A stretch of 64,000 bases of DNA from Flagellimonas meishanensis (lineage in GTDB: Bacteria > Bacteroidota > Bacteroidia > Flavobacteriales > Flavobacteriaceae): NCBI RefSeq assembly GCF_019880545.1, contig NZ_JAINVW010000001.1, forward strand, positions 1,302,001 to 1,366,000, written 5' to 3'. Each line of letters opens with the position of its first letter. The stretch's first letter is position 1. Both the position numbers and the translations under genes were made by a program. The notes under the pieces were generated by a model that was not told the origin of the DNA, ran no database searches, and worked only from the letters and a program-made list of their open reading frames with translations. Below are positions 1 to 7,293 of the stretch, piece after piece.

Positions 1-1035
1 ATAGGCCAGCAAGGCCATGAACACGGCTATTCCACCAACTCCGAAGGCTAATAAGGGCTTTCTTCCCAATCTATCAATCAAGAGCATGGCCAAAATGGTA
101 AAGACCAAATTGGTCACCCCCACCAGAATGGCTTGGATAAAAGAGGCATCGGTACCGATTCCCGATTGCTCAAAGATCATGGGCGCATAGAAAAAGACCG
201 AATTGATGCCCGTGATCTGCTGCAAGATACCGACCACCAAACCGATGGTGATCACCAAGCGCATGGCAGGTTTGAACAATTCCGCAATTCGGGTTTTTTC
301 CTGATTGGCTGTGCTTTTCAAGGATTCTGTAACTGCTATAAGGTCTTTTTCGGCTTGCTCGGGAGAACAAAACTTACACAGGACCAGTTTGGCCTCGTCC
401 AATCGTGATTTCATGATAAGCCAGCGTGGGCTTCTAGGCACGGTCATGAGACCAAAAAGGTATAGGACGGCTGGAAATGCTTCAACTCCCAGCATCCAGC
501 GCCAGTTGTTTTCGGCAATCCCCAGTGACTTTACCCAACCCAGGTCCGAATCTCCCAGGGAAAGGATGAAGTAATTACTAAAAAATGCAATGGTGATACC
601 GAGAACTATATTCAACTGGTTGAAGGAAACCAATTTCCCGCGCTGTTTGGGAGGCGCAATTTCAGCAATGTACATTGGGGCCAGAATCAGCGAAGCCCCT
701 ACGCCGATACCTCCAAGCATCCTGAAAATCAAGAAAAGTGCAAAGTTGGGAGCCAAGGCCGATCCTACTGCGGATATAAAGAAGACAATGGCGCAAATCT
801 TTAGCACTACCCTTCTTCCAAAACGGTCACTCAATGGCCCGGAAAACATCATGGCCAGGGCCGCGACAATGGTCAGGGAACTGACTGAAAAACCAAGTTC
901 CAAATCGGTGAGATTGAAGTCTATTTGCACGAATTTGTTCACCCCGGAAATCACGGAGGCATCAAACCCCATCAAAAAACCACCCAAAGCCACAATCAGG
1001 GCAATGCGGGTGGTAAAAAGTGTCTCTTTGGTCAT
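1..1035 (-). CDS. MFS sugar porter, partial (C-terminus off window)
   Basis: A major-facilitator sugar:proton symporter of the inner membrane. 345 codons are visible, starting with ATG at 1035; the C-terminal part lies outside the window to the left. Seen: the N-terminal GFDASVISG stretch in the first membrane helix, the loop motif DRFGRR near residue 70, PRSPRWL before the central loop, QQITGINSVFFYAPMIF in the second half, and a second loop motif DRLGRK. These are hallmarks of the sugar porter (XylE/GLUT-like) family. The substrate cannot be told from the sequence; a hexose or pentose is likely. The visible part is about two thirds of the usual 450-530 residues. No sugar-catabolism gene is next to it here. 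Confidence 0.93.
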   Translation of the reverse strand, partial: MTKETLFTTRIALIVALGGFLMGFDASVISGVNKFVQIDFNLTDLELGFSVSSLTIVAALAMMFSGPLSDRFGRRVVLKICAIVFFISAVGSALAPNFALFLIFRMLGGIGVGASLILAPMYIAEIAPPKQRGKLVSFNQLNIVLGITIAFFSNYFILSLGDSDLGWVKSLGIAENNWRWMLGVEAFPAVLYLFGLMTVPRSPRWLIMKSRLDEAKLVLCKFCSPEQAEKDLIAVTESLKSTANQEKTRIAELFKPAMRLVITIGLVVGILQQITGINSVFFYAPMIFEQSGIGTDASFIQAILVGVTNLVFTILAMLLIDRLGRKPLLAFGVGGIAVFMALLAY

Positions 1036-1258
1036 AAGGCGCGGTTGGTTTTATCGCATATTGGTTTGCAAGTTCAAGATACTATAAATCTTTTAAAGCT
1101 TTTAAAGGAGAATGAGTTCGGGTTTGATGCAATGGGACCTTGGACATAAGGATGGATCCCAACCTGAAATTGTTAGCCCACACGGGCCAATAATGGAAAG
1201 GATTTCTGGAAATTCGTTGGTACGCACGATCACAGATAGCCCTGGCAATCAATCGAAA

Positions 1259-1642
1259 TCAATTTCCGGTAAAAACTGTTTTTGCATCAACAAAGCAAAT
1301 TGGGTTTCCAAAAGGGTCGTTTGCGTAGAATAGTGTTTCACCCCAGGGCATATGTTCAATTTCGCCAAGGAATTGGCACCCCAGATTTCCCATTTTATTG
1401 TGGACACCCTGCAGATCGGGTACTGAAATATAGATATATTGATTTTCGTGAAATTTCCATTCCGTTTGGGCGTCTCCATCGGATTTTGGGTCATAGCAAG
1501 CTAGGATGGTTCCCCCAATGTCAAAATAGTGTCGTCCAGGGGAAACCCGAATTCCTTTTTCAGCCAGAACTTGTGAGTAGAATGCCGCAGCTTTTTCAAT
1601 ATCGGCTACTGGGAAAATTATTCTATAGAGTTTTGCTGTCAT
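1259..1642 (-). CDS. VOC (glyoxalase/bleomycin-resistance fold) protein
   Basis: A 127-residue protein of the vicinal oxygen chelate superfamily, probably cytosolic and acting as a dimer. Seen: the opening MTAKLYRIIFPVADIEKAAAF with FYSQVL, typical of the first beta-alpha-beta unit, and the closing FYANDPFGNPICFVD, which matches the second unit where a metal-binding acidic residue normally sits. Members bind or modify small electrophiles, antibiotics or 2-oxoaldehydes; the substrate here is unknown. It lies directly downstream, in its own direction, of an attC-like inverted repeat (1659-1783), so it may be the last member of the cassette block or resident DNA next to it. Family sure, role open. 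Confidence 0.85.
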   Translation of the reverse strand: MTAKLYRIIFPVADIEKAAAFYSQVLAEKGIRVSPGRHYFDIGGTILACYDPKSDGDAQTEWKFHENQYIYISVPDLQGVHNKMGNLGCQFLGEIEHMPWGETLFYANDPFGNPICFVDAKTVFTGN

Positions 1643-1658
1643 GATTTGATACGTTGCC

Positions 1659-1783
1659 AGCGGTTTAAAATCACCGTCAGTTACCGGTTTTAAATTACTA
1701 ATTTTCGGTTTACTGGGGGTAGAAACTCCGAGTTGCTCCCATGCGAAGTTGGATCTGCTACCATTGTGGTTGAAATTGTTGTG
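1659..1783 (-). repeat. attC-like inverted repeat, degenerate copy (element C)
   Basis: About 125 bp. The right end GTTGTGTGAGGTTTTTATT closely matches the right end of the element at 3201-3329. The interior shares the order GTTAC, AATTTTCGGTTT and ACTCCGAG with that element. The left end (CAGCGGTTTAAAATCACC) pairs only poorly with the right end, so this copy is decayed. A remnant reading frame on the same strand stops at 1792-1794, 9 bp from the right end, which repeats the gene-then-repeat order seen in the better copies. Confidence 0.55.
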
Positions 1784-1791
1784 TGAGGTTT

Positions 1792-1947
1792 TTATTTTTC
1801 AATGCTCCGATAGTTATCAAAACCTTCAAAGCCCACAAAGTCTGTATTCCGGCCCATTCCAATTTTGTCCCTTCGCTGATGCCGTACCAAGTATCCTATC
1901 GCCCATCTTCTTTTTGTCAGCCAATTAATTCTTGAATCGCTGAGGCT
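1792..1947 (-). pseudogene. Remnant of an unidentified gene, C-terminal fragment
   Basis: A frame of 51 codons, open from the in-frame stop at 1948-1950 to the stop at 1792-1794, with no credible start codon. It reads as plausible protein (SLSDSRINWLTKRRW, then GYLVRHQRRDKIGMG, then FVGFEGFDNY), rich in basic and aromatic residues. The frame continues upstream through the stop for a few more codons, which suggests a nonsense mutation in an older gene. I do not recognise the family. It ends beside the degenerate repeat at 1659-1783, as a cassette gene would. The rest of the 1643-2018 gap shows nothing else I can support. Confidence 0.35.
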
Positions 1948-2018
1948 TTATGGCAAGCAAACGATTTTATGGGCTAAAGGTTTTAAAGATGCTTATGCTC
2001 TTTTTAGTGGACAGGCAT

Positions 2019-2474
2019 CTAGCTCTTTTCCAGTTCCAACCAGCGTTCATAGGAAATTATCCCGTTTTCTGGTTTTCCTTCTCCATCCAAAATTCCGATA
2101 AATTCTAGGGAGTGCCCATCGGGGTCGTCAAAATAGATGGCTATGGCCGGCATCCATGCGAATACCATGGGTCGCTCGGTTCCATCATTAAGGAAGTTCC
2201 TGCATTTCAAGTTCCGGGATTTTAGAAAATTTACCGATTCGTTTAAAATCCAATCGGGCTCACATTTGAATGCAAAATGCCTTACATCTATTTCTACTTT
2301 GGGTTTTTCCCAAAGTCCGAGCATAAACTGCTTGTCTTTTCCAATCCAAAAAAAGGCAACCCTGCGCTCCGCTTCATAATGGCATTGTTTTAGGCCAAGG
2401 ACCTTTCCGTAAAAGTCTATGGAGCGTTGAAGGTTCTCCACAAACAAATGTGTTTCATAAAGGCCTTTGATCAT
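2019..2474 (-). CDS. VOC (glyoxalase-fold) family protein
   Basis: 151 residues with the glyoxalase/fosfomycin-resistance fold. Seen: GLYETHLFVENLQRSIDFYG with LGL at the N-terminus (His8 is the usual first metal ligand), an internal RHFAFKC strand, and IYFDDPDGHSLEFIGIL near residue 120, where the final Glu is the usual last ligand. The ligand set is therefore largely intact and a metal enzyme is likely; the substrate is unknown. A compact attC-like hairpin lies 14 bp upstream of its start. VOC proteins are frequent cargo of integron cassettes, which fits the setting but does not prove it. It is unlike the VOC gene at 1259 and not a recent duplicate of it. Confidence 0.87.
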   Translation of the reverse strand: MIKGLYETHLFVENLQRSIDFYGKVLGLKQCHYEAERRVAFFWIGKDKQFMLGLWEKPKVEIDVRHFAFKCEPDWILNESVNFLKSRNLKCRNFLNDGTERPMVFAWMPAIAIYFDDPDGHSLEFIGILDGEGKPENGIISYERWLELEKS

Positions 2475-2487
2475 GTATTGTTTTTTT

Positions 2488-2536
2488 ACAACGGTCAGTA
2501 TAAAATGCGTTTTAAAGCATTTTATAAAGTGTTACC
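2488..2536 (-). repeat. Compact attC-like hairpin
   Basis: 49 bp running from ACAACGGTC to GTGTTACC. The core is a perfect 10-bp stem (2499-2508 with 2517-2526) and an 8-nt loop, and the flanks ACAACGGTCAG and AAGTGTTACC extend the pairing imperfectly. The stop codon of the DUF998 gene (2522-2524) lies inside the right arm. Its outer end shares ACAACGGTC with the 3874-4002 element. The order is gene then hairpin in the gene's own direction, as for attC sites, and the length is close to the shortest known attC sites. Confidence 0.6.
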
Positions 2537-3160
2537 TGATGGTATTATATTCTTTATCGTAATGGCACAAGTTACTATCCAAATAATAAATACTGTCTCT
2601 ATAATTCGCTGATATAGGCCAATATATTCAGGATTCGTACCAGAGATTAACAAAGAGATGAACAGGATGCTTATTATTCCATAAGTGATTGCTTGTATGG
2701 ATAATCTATTATAATTCTGTAGTTGTTTCAAGCCAATACCAATAATGATAATGCTAATAGGAACAAATATATAGGTCAATACCCCTGTAAGATTGTGTAT
2801 TACTTGGGAAATACTTGGATCAATAAAATCTTTGTTACAACCACTGTCACAAGGGAAGATTGCAACAATTACTGTGGCCAAACCGTAAAATATTCCCAGT
2901 CCATAAAATCCGATTTTTGTTAGCTTAGATGGCTGAAAATATTTAGGTCCAAGAAAACAAAAAATAGTAAGAAGAATTCCACTGGGGATATATCCAAAGA
3001 TTCGTAAAATTTCACCGTACTCCGTGTCAATTGCATAGGTTTCACTTATATATTGACTTGTTAAGCTATAATTTTCAATTAGAATTCCACCTACGATTGA
3101 AGAAACAACAAAAAGACTAACTCCAAGCATTCCGACAAAGAAAGTAAATCTATTACTCAT
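2522..3160 (-). CDS. DUF998 family membrane protein
   Basis: 212 residues, very hydrophobic, with about six predicted membrane helices. Seen: an N-terminal helix from residue 7, then YSLTSQYISETYA, which matches the conserved Y-x-x-x-S-x-YIS-x-x-YA segment after the first helix of DUF998 proteins, and FPCDSGC in the middle loop, also characteristic of the family. DUF998 proteins have no settled function. The gene is clearly richer in A and T than the nearby thyA and etf genes. It sits between two attC-like repeats (2488-2536 and 3201-3329), with its stop codon inside the first, so it is probably mobile cassette cargo. Confidence 0.8.
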   Translation of the reverse strand: MSNRFTFFVGMLGVSLFVVSSIVGGILIENYSLTSQYISETYAIDTEYGEILRIFGYIPSGILLTIFCFLGPKYFQPSKLTKIGFYGLGIFYGLATVIVAIFPCDSGCNKDFIDPSISQVIHNLTGVLTYIFVPISIIIIGIGLKQLQNYNRLSIQAITYGIISILFISLLISGTNPEYIGLYQRIIETVFIIWIVTCAITIKNIIPSGNTL

Positions 3161-3200
3161 CTGTTCATTGGTTTATATCTTAGGTATTTTTACTTGTGGG

Positions 3201-3329
3201 TAACGGTCTCGTATAACCGTAAGTTACGGGTTAATATGCGTTAATTTTCGGTTTGACACAGACGTTAGCAATTCCGAGTGGATTCGGACGCAGTCGAATC
3301 CGCCGTAATTGCGGTTATACATTGTTGTG
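3201..3329 (-). repeat. attC-like inverted repeat (element B)
   Basis: About 129 bp. The outer arms are TAACGGTCTCGTATAACCG at the left and CGGTTATACATTGTTGTG at the right, which pair imperfectly. Inside is a second hairpin, GGATTCG / CGAATCC at about 3280-3301. The stop codon of the 181-residue gene (3315-3317) lies within the right arm. The left arm shares AACGGTCTCG with the element at 3874-4002 and both finish in GTTGTG. This matches attC architecture: a variable interior, conserved complementary ends, and the cassette stop codon inside the site. Confidence 0.65.
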
Positions 3330-3860
3330 TGCAGTTTTTATTATTTTTCCATTTTCAAATTCAAATTCCAACCGAACTTTTCCGTCTTCCGAATCAGGTA
3401 ATCTTTTTATTGATTTAGAATCTTTCAGATTGTAATATTCATCATTTATTTCGAAGTCATAATCCATTCCGCCAACTTCTTTTTCAAAAATCCAGTAGTT
3501 TCTGACAACAGAAATGTATGGTCTGCCAATTACGCTTTTTGCTGTTTCAAATATTCTTATTTCATTGTCAATTTTTTGTGAGTTTTCGTTTGTTATTGCA
3601 AATGCAGTAATTGTCAAAATTGGAGCTCCCATTGGAAAGAAGCTCAATACTGTAAGTCCAACTAAAGTCATTCCGTAAATTTTCGCCCACTTTTTTCTTA
3701 CATATTTGAAAACAATGTAAAATGTTCCAATGAACCAAATCCAAAATATTAAACGGTCAATTATATTTCCAGCAAATGAAATTCCGTTTGTCAAATACAG
3801 AATTAAATCTGCCACCAACAGAATTGTAATTCCAATATAGATTTTGATTTCATTTTTCAT
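3315..3860 (-). CDS. Uncharacterised small membrane protein (cassette cargo)
   Basis: 181 residues; I do not recognise a family. Seen: three or four hydrophobic helices in the first 95 residues, separated by short loops and a basic segment YVRKKWAK, followed by a soluble C-terminal half rich in acidic and aromatic residues (MDYDFEINDEYYNLKD, then SKSIKRLPDSEDGKVRLEFEF). The fold suggests a membrane-anchored cytoplasmic or periplasmic domain. The gene is AT-rich and flanked on both sides by related 129-bp inverted repeats, and its stop codon lies inside the downstream one. It is probably a complete gene carried by a cassette, in a different codon style from the core genes around it. Confidence 0.7.
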   Translation of the reverse strand: MKNEIKIYIGITILLVADLILYLTNGISFAGNIIDRLIFWIWFIGTFYIVFKYVRKKWAKIYGMTLVGLTVLSFFPMGAPILTITAFAITNENSQKIDNEIRIFETAKSVIGRPYISVVRNYWIFEKEVGGMDYDFEINDEYYNLKDSKSIKRLPDSEDGKVRLEFEFENGKIIKTAHNNV

Positions 3861-3873
3861 TGCTCAAATTGCA

Positions 3874-4002
3874 CACAACGGTCTCGGCTATGAGTAGTTG
3901 CGTGGTTTAGCACTCAACTTTGCAAGTACACACCAAACTGAAAATCCGTGAGGATTTTCAGAAGTAGGCGTGAACAAGCAATTACTTATAGCCAATGTTG
4001 TG
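3874..4002 (-). repeat. attC-like inverted repeat (element A)
   Basis: 129 bp and the best-preserved copy. The arms CACAACGGTCTCGGCTATGAG and TTATAGCCAATGTTGTG pair imperfectly over about 25 bp, extending to GTAGTTGC / GCAATTAC. The interior holds a separate perfect hairpin, CTGAAAATCC / GGATTTTCAG. The unpaired bases in the arm (GGTCTC against ATT) recall the extrahelical bases that give attC sites their strand polarity, though this has not been modelled. It separates the 174-residue gene (stop at 4032) from the 181-residue gene (start at 3860). Confidence 0.68.
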
Positions 4003-4031
4003 GTGTCGTTTTTTATTTTCGTTTTATTCTT

Positions 4032-4556
4032 CTATTCAATCTTTTTCCATTCTCCTTTTCGGAAATACATATTATGAAATTTCGGTGAATTAAACACCAT
4101 AAAAAAGTCCCAAACTTCACGGTAAATTGTTGGATTAGTTGTTAATATGTGATGAGTTGGTTTTTCCATTTCAATTACAAGTCTTGCAGATTTGTATGGC
4201 GCAAGAGTCGATATTTTTCCTTTATACGTTTCGTTAATGATTTTTCCGTCTGTAACGTAAAAATATATTGAGTCATTTTCTTTTATTTCAAATCGGAAGT
4301 TATTGTATTGCCAGTCCGCTTGTTTTCCAGAAAAATAATTTCGGTCCACTATATATTCTCCATAAAAATCCGATTTATCAAGTACTTTTTTCGAGTAAAA
4401 CGGCTGAAGTATTGCGGACAAAATCCATAATAATATCATTCCGCACCACATTCCAATTAATGCAATTCCGAAAAACTTTTTTTGAGTAAAAATCCATAAT
4501 AAAAACAGGATTACTGAAATTGGTAATATGATAAAAATAAATCCTAATCCTGCCAT
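4032..4556 (-). CDS. Uncharacterised membrane-anchored protein (cassette cargo)
   Basis: 174 residues, family not recognised. Seen: two hydrophobic helices in the first 55 residues (starting GLGFIFIILPISVILFLLWI), then a soluble beta-rich domain with alternating polar and aromatic residues (DFYGEYIVDRNYFSGKQADW, then RFEIKENDSIYFYV) and a C-terminal NMYFRKGEWKKIE. The pattern resembles small lipocalin-like or immunoglobulin-like periplasmic domains, but that is a guess. It is AT-rich, followed in its own direction by the attC-like element at 3874-4002, and preceded by a hairpin at 4601-4627. It would be the first cassette of the array. Confidence 0.7.
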   Translation of the reverse strand: MAGLGFIFIILPISVILFLLWIFTQKKFFGIALIGMWCGMILLWILSAILQPFYSKKVLDKSDFYGEYIVDRNYFSGKQADWQYNNFRFEIKENDSIYFYVTDGKIINETYKGKISTLAPYKSARLVIEMEKPTHHILTTNPTIYREVWDFFMVFNSPKFHNMYFRKGEWKKIE

Positions 4557-4589
4557 TAATTATATTCTCAATGTTTTTCTTAAATGCAC

Positions 4590-4627
4590 CACAACTTGTT
4601 TATATAGATGTAAAATACATCTATATA
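4590..4627. repeat. CACAAC end plus perfect hairpin at the array border
   Basis: CACAAC at 4590-4595 is followed by a perfect 12-bp inverted repeat (4601-4612 with 4616-4627, loop AAA). The CACAAC end matches the outer end of the attC-like element at 3874, but the far side lacks GTTGTG. It sits between thyA (stop at 4667) and the first AT-rich gene. It could be a truncated attC, the recombination boundary of the array, or simply the thyA transcription terminator. Confidence 0.45.
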
Positions 4628-4666
4628 CCCCCAAAATAGGAATAAATGTGATAAGTTTTAGCTTCT

Positions 4667-5491
4667 TTACACCGCCACTGCCGCGCGTATCGCTGGGTGT
4701 GGGTCATAGTTGAGCAGTTCAAAATCGTCAAAGGTAAAGTCAAAAATATCCATAACCTCTGGATTCAGTCGCATGGTGGGCAAGGGTCGAGGGTCACGGC
4801 TCAATTGTAGCTCCACCTGCTCAAAATGGTTGGTGTAGATATGGGCGTCACCAAAGGTGTGGATAAACTCCCCGGGTTGGTACCCGCAGACCTGGGCCAT
4901 CATAAGCGTTAACAGCGCATAGGAGGCAATGTTAAAGGGAACGCCCAAAAAAATGTCGGCACTGCGTTGGTACAATTGGCAGGAAAGTTTGCCATCGGCC
5001 ACATAAAACTGGAAAAAGGCATGGCAGGGGGGGAGGGCCGCCTTGCCATTGGCCACGTTTTCTGAAAAAGATTTTGAGGTGTCTGGCAGTACGCTGGGGT
5101 TCCACGCCGAGACCAACATTCTTCGGCTATCGGGGTTATGCTTTAAACTGTGTACAATTTGTTTTATCTGGTCAATCTCCTCGCTGTTCCAGTTGCGCCA
5201 CTGGTGTCCATAAACCGGTCCCAGGTCCCCGTTTTCATTGGCCCATTCGTTCCATATACGCACCCCGTTTTCCTGCAAGTATTTGATGTTGGTGTCCCCT
5301 TTCAAAAACCATAGCAATTCGTGGATAATGGATTTCAAGTGCAGTTTCTTGGTGGTCACCATGGGAAATCCCTCATCGAGGTCAAACCGCATCTGATAGC
5401 CAAAAACGCTTATGGTTCCAGTTCCGGTGCGGTCGGCTTTTTTATTGCCGTGCTCCAAAACGTGCTTGAGGAGGTCGTGGTATTGTTTCAT
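4667..5491 (-). CDS. thyA: Thymidylate synthase
   Basis: Makes dTMP from dUMP with methylenetetrahydrofolate as methyl donor and reductant, in the cytosol. 274 residues, slightly longer than the 264 of E. coli. Seen: RTGTGT (residues 21-26, phosphate-binding Arg21), the WFLKGDTN segment, the catalytic Cys156 in [29 protein letters not shown], and [12 protein letters not shown]. The extra length comes from a short insertion (about residues 137-150) just before the catalytic loop. It lies upstream of the cassette block in the same direction. The nucleoside transporter upstream and a deoxynucleoside kinase at 19865 suggest this strain also salvages nucleosides. Confidence 0.98.
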   Translation of the reverse strand: MKQYHDLLKHVLEHGNKKADRTGTGTISVFGYQMRFDLDEGFPMVTTKKLHLKSIIHELLWFLKGDTNIKYLQENGVRIWNEWANENGDLGPVYGHQWRNWNSEEIDQIKQIVHSLKHNPDSRRMLVSAWNPSVLPDTSKSFSENVANGKAALPPCHAFFQFYVADGKLSCQLYQRSADIFLGVPFNIASYALLTLMMAQVCGYQPGEFIHTFGDAHIYTNHFEQVELQLSRDPRPLPTMRLNPEVMDIFDFTFDDFELLNYDPHPAIRAAVAV

Positions 5492-5617
5492 AGTGAGGTA
5501 AAAGTATAATGTAAAAGGATAAAGGGCAATACCTTATAACAACATGTTATTATATTTTATCAACGATGGTTTGTGGTGCAAGGGTGAAGGGTTGAAGGGT
5601 TTGGGTGTTGTATTTTA

Positions 5618-5806
5618 TTAAAGGGGAGATTCTCTTTTAAAGTAATTGGACTTTTTTAGCAATGCCTCCAGTTCTTTTGCTTGGAAAAATTCCAAATCAC
5701 CATATAGAATCAAGAAGGTATCCAATTCATAGGCCGAACCCGAACTGATCTGCAAAAAAAGCACAAAATCTATTTGTGAAAATTTACTACAGCCTTCGCC
5801 CTTCAA
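5618..5806 (-). pseudogene. Remnant of a four-helix-bundle (23S rRNA intervening-sequence type) protein
   Basis: A 62-codon frame whose middle, FLQISSGSAYELDTFLIL, matches the start of the third helix of the four-helix-bundle/23S-IVP family, where LQIALGSAYELETQLIL is usual. The first half of the roughly 120-residue family is missing: the frame opens only 11 bp from the nucleoside transporter's stop, and the first ten residues do not fit the family. The fragment therefore looks like a 5'-truncated relic. The flanking DNA at 5575-5610 is low-complexity purine-rich sequence (GGTGAAGGG-like). The function of intact members is unclear. Confidence 0.6.
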
Positions 5807-5817
5807 CTTTCATTCTA

Positions 5818-7284
5818 CTATCCCAAAATCATCCCGGCAATGGTCGCGGAAAGCAATGAAGCCAAGGAACCGCCCAAAACGGCTTTCATGCCGAACTCGG
5901 AAAGGGTCTTGCGCTGACCAGGGGCCAAAGAGCCGATTCCGCCGATCTGGATGCCTATGGACGCAAAATTGGCAAAACCGCAGAGCATGTAAGTGGCCAT
6001 GATCACCGATTTATTATAGGTAAAATGCAGGCTGTTTGCCATGTTTTTCAATTCTGCGAGTTGAATATACCCGATAAATTCACTGGCCGCCAATTTTACC
6101 CCCAGCAATTGCCCCATTAGCATGATGTCCTCGTTGGAAACCCCAATCAACCACATCAGCGGAGCAAAAACCGTCCCAAGAATGGATTCCAGGGAGAAAC
6201 TCTCGTATGGGGAGTTGGCTGCAATCCAGTCGTTGAAGCTGGTAAGGTCGCCCACCCACCCCAAAATACCATTGATCATAGCGATAAAGGCTACAAAAAC
6301 CAAAAGCATGGCACCCACGTTCACGGCCAGTTTTAGTCCTTCTGTGGTGCCGTTGGCAATGGCATCCAGTAAATTGGAGCCAATTTTTTCGGTGGATACT
6401 TTTACCTCGGTGTCAACGGGTTCCGTTTGCGGATACAGGATTTTTGAAATGACAATGGCCCCTGGAGCCGCCATTACGGAGGCTGCGATCAAATGTCGGG
6501 CAAATTCCAGGCGCAATTGTTCATCGTTACCGCCCAAAAAACCGATGTAGGCGGCCAAGACCCCTCCAGCCACGGTGGCCATGCCACCGATCATCACCAG
6601 AAGTATCTCGGACTTTGTCATTTTTTCCAGATAGGCCTTGATCATAAGGGGGGATTCGGTCTGTCCCAAGAAAATATTGCCGGCCACACTAAGACTTTCC
6701 GGTCCGGATATCCCCAAGGATTTTGTTAAAAGCCACGCAAGGGCCCGCACTATTTTTTGAATGATCCCAAGGTAAAAGAGCACGGAGGTCAAGGCAGAAA
6801 AGAAAATGATGGTAGGCAAAATTTGAAAGGCAAAGACATAACCCACGCTGGGGTTGTTAATGTCCAACAGATTTTCTCCCAACAAAAACTGGCTGCCGGC
6901 TATGGTAAAGTTCAATATCTCATTGAACAGCTTCCCCAAAATGGTAAAGAATTCCCTGATGAAAGGAACTTTCAATATGCCAATGGCCAAAAGCAATTGA
7001 ATGCCCAGCCCAATGCCAACGGTTCTCCAATTGATGGCCCTTCGGTTGGAACTGAACAAAAAGGCGATGAACACAAGCACACCCATCCCCAAAGCGCCCC
7101 TTGCCAAACTATTGAAGGAAAAGCCCTGGTTGGGAACGACTTCATCTATTTCCTGAATTACAGGCTGGTCAATACCTGCGGTGTTGATGACGGTGGTGAG
7201 GGTGTCGGTGGCTATGTTGTTTTGACTGAGAGCAATGGCACATACAAACAGGAGCAGCAGCAAACTTATAGTCTTTTTCCCCAT
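5818..7284 (-). CDS. Concentrative nucleoside transporter (CNT/NupC family)
   Basis: Imports nucleosides with Na+ or H+ across the inner membrane. 488 residues. Seen: an N-terminal signal-like segment ending near residue 20 (KKTISLLLLLFVCAIALSQ), a roughly 30-residue extracytoplasmic stretch, then the CNT core with GQTESPLMIKAYL (nucleoside and ion site, near residue 208), SEFIGYIQL near residue 410, and CGFANFASIGIQIGGIG near residue 438. The cleavable-looking N-terminal extension is the only departure from E. coli NupC. It lies 10 bp downstream of the BFN/UVR gene and is probably cotranscribed with it; thyA follows further on, which makes sense for thymidine salvage. Confidence 0.95.
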   Translation of the reverse strand: MGKKTISLLLLLFVCAIALSQNNIATDTLTTVINTAGIDQPVIQEIDEVVPNQGFSFNSLARGALGMGVLVFIAFLFSSNRRAINWRTVGIGLGIQLLLAIGILKVPFIREFFTILGKLFNEILNFTIAGSQFLLGENLLDINNPSVGYVFAFQILPTIIFFSALTSVLFYLGIIQKIVRALAWLLTKSLGISGPESLSVAGNIFLGQTESPLMIKAYLEKMTKSEILLVMIGGMATVAGGVLAAYIGFLGGNDEQLRLEFARHLIAASVMAAPGAIVISKILYPQTEPVDTEVKVSTEKIGSNLLDAIANGTTEGLKLAVNVGAMLLVFVAFIAMINGILGWVGDLTSFNDWIAANSPYESFSLESILGTVFAPLMWLIGVSNEDIMLMGQLLGVKLAASEFIGYIQLAELKNMANSLHFTYNKSVIMATYMLCGFANFASIGIQIGGIGSLAPGQRKTLSEFGMKAVLGGSLASLLSATIAGMILG

Positions 7285-7293
7285 GTATTTGGT

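Noticed and set aside
1282..1644. Plus-strand frame of 120 codons over the VOC gene
   Set aside because: It lies antisense to a gene with clear family motifs and has no recognisable features of its own.
4600..4666. Considered as a plain thyA terminator only
   Set aside because: The hairpin lacks a good T-run on the thyA side and carries a CACAAC end like the attC-like repeats, so I kept it as a repeat while noting the alternative.
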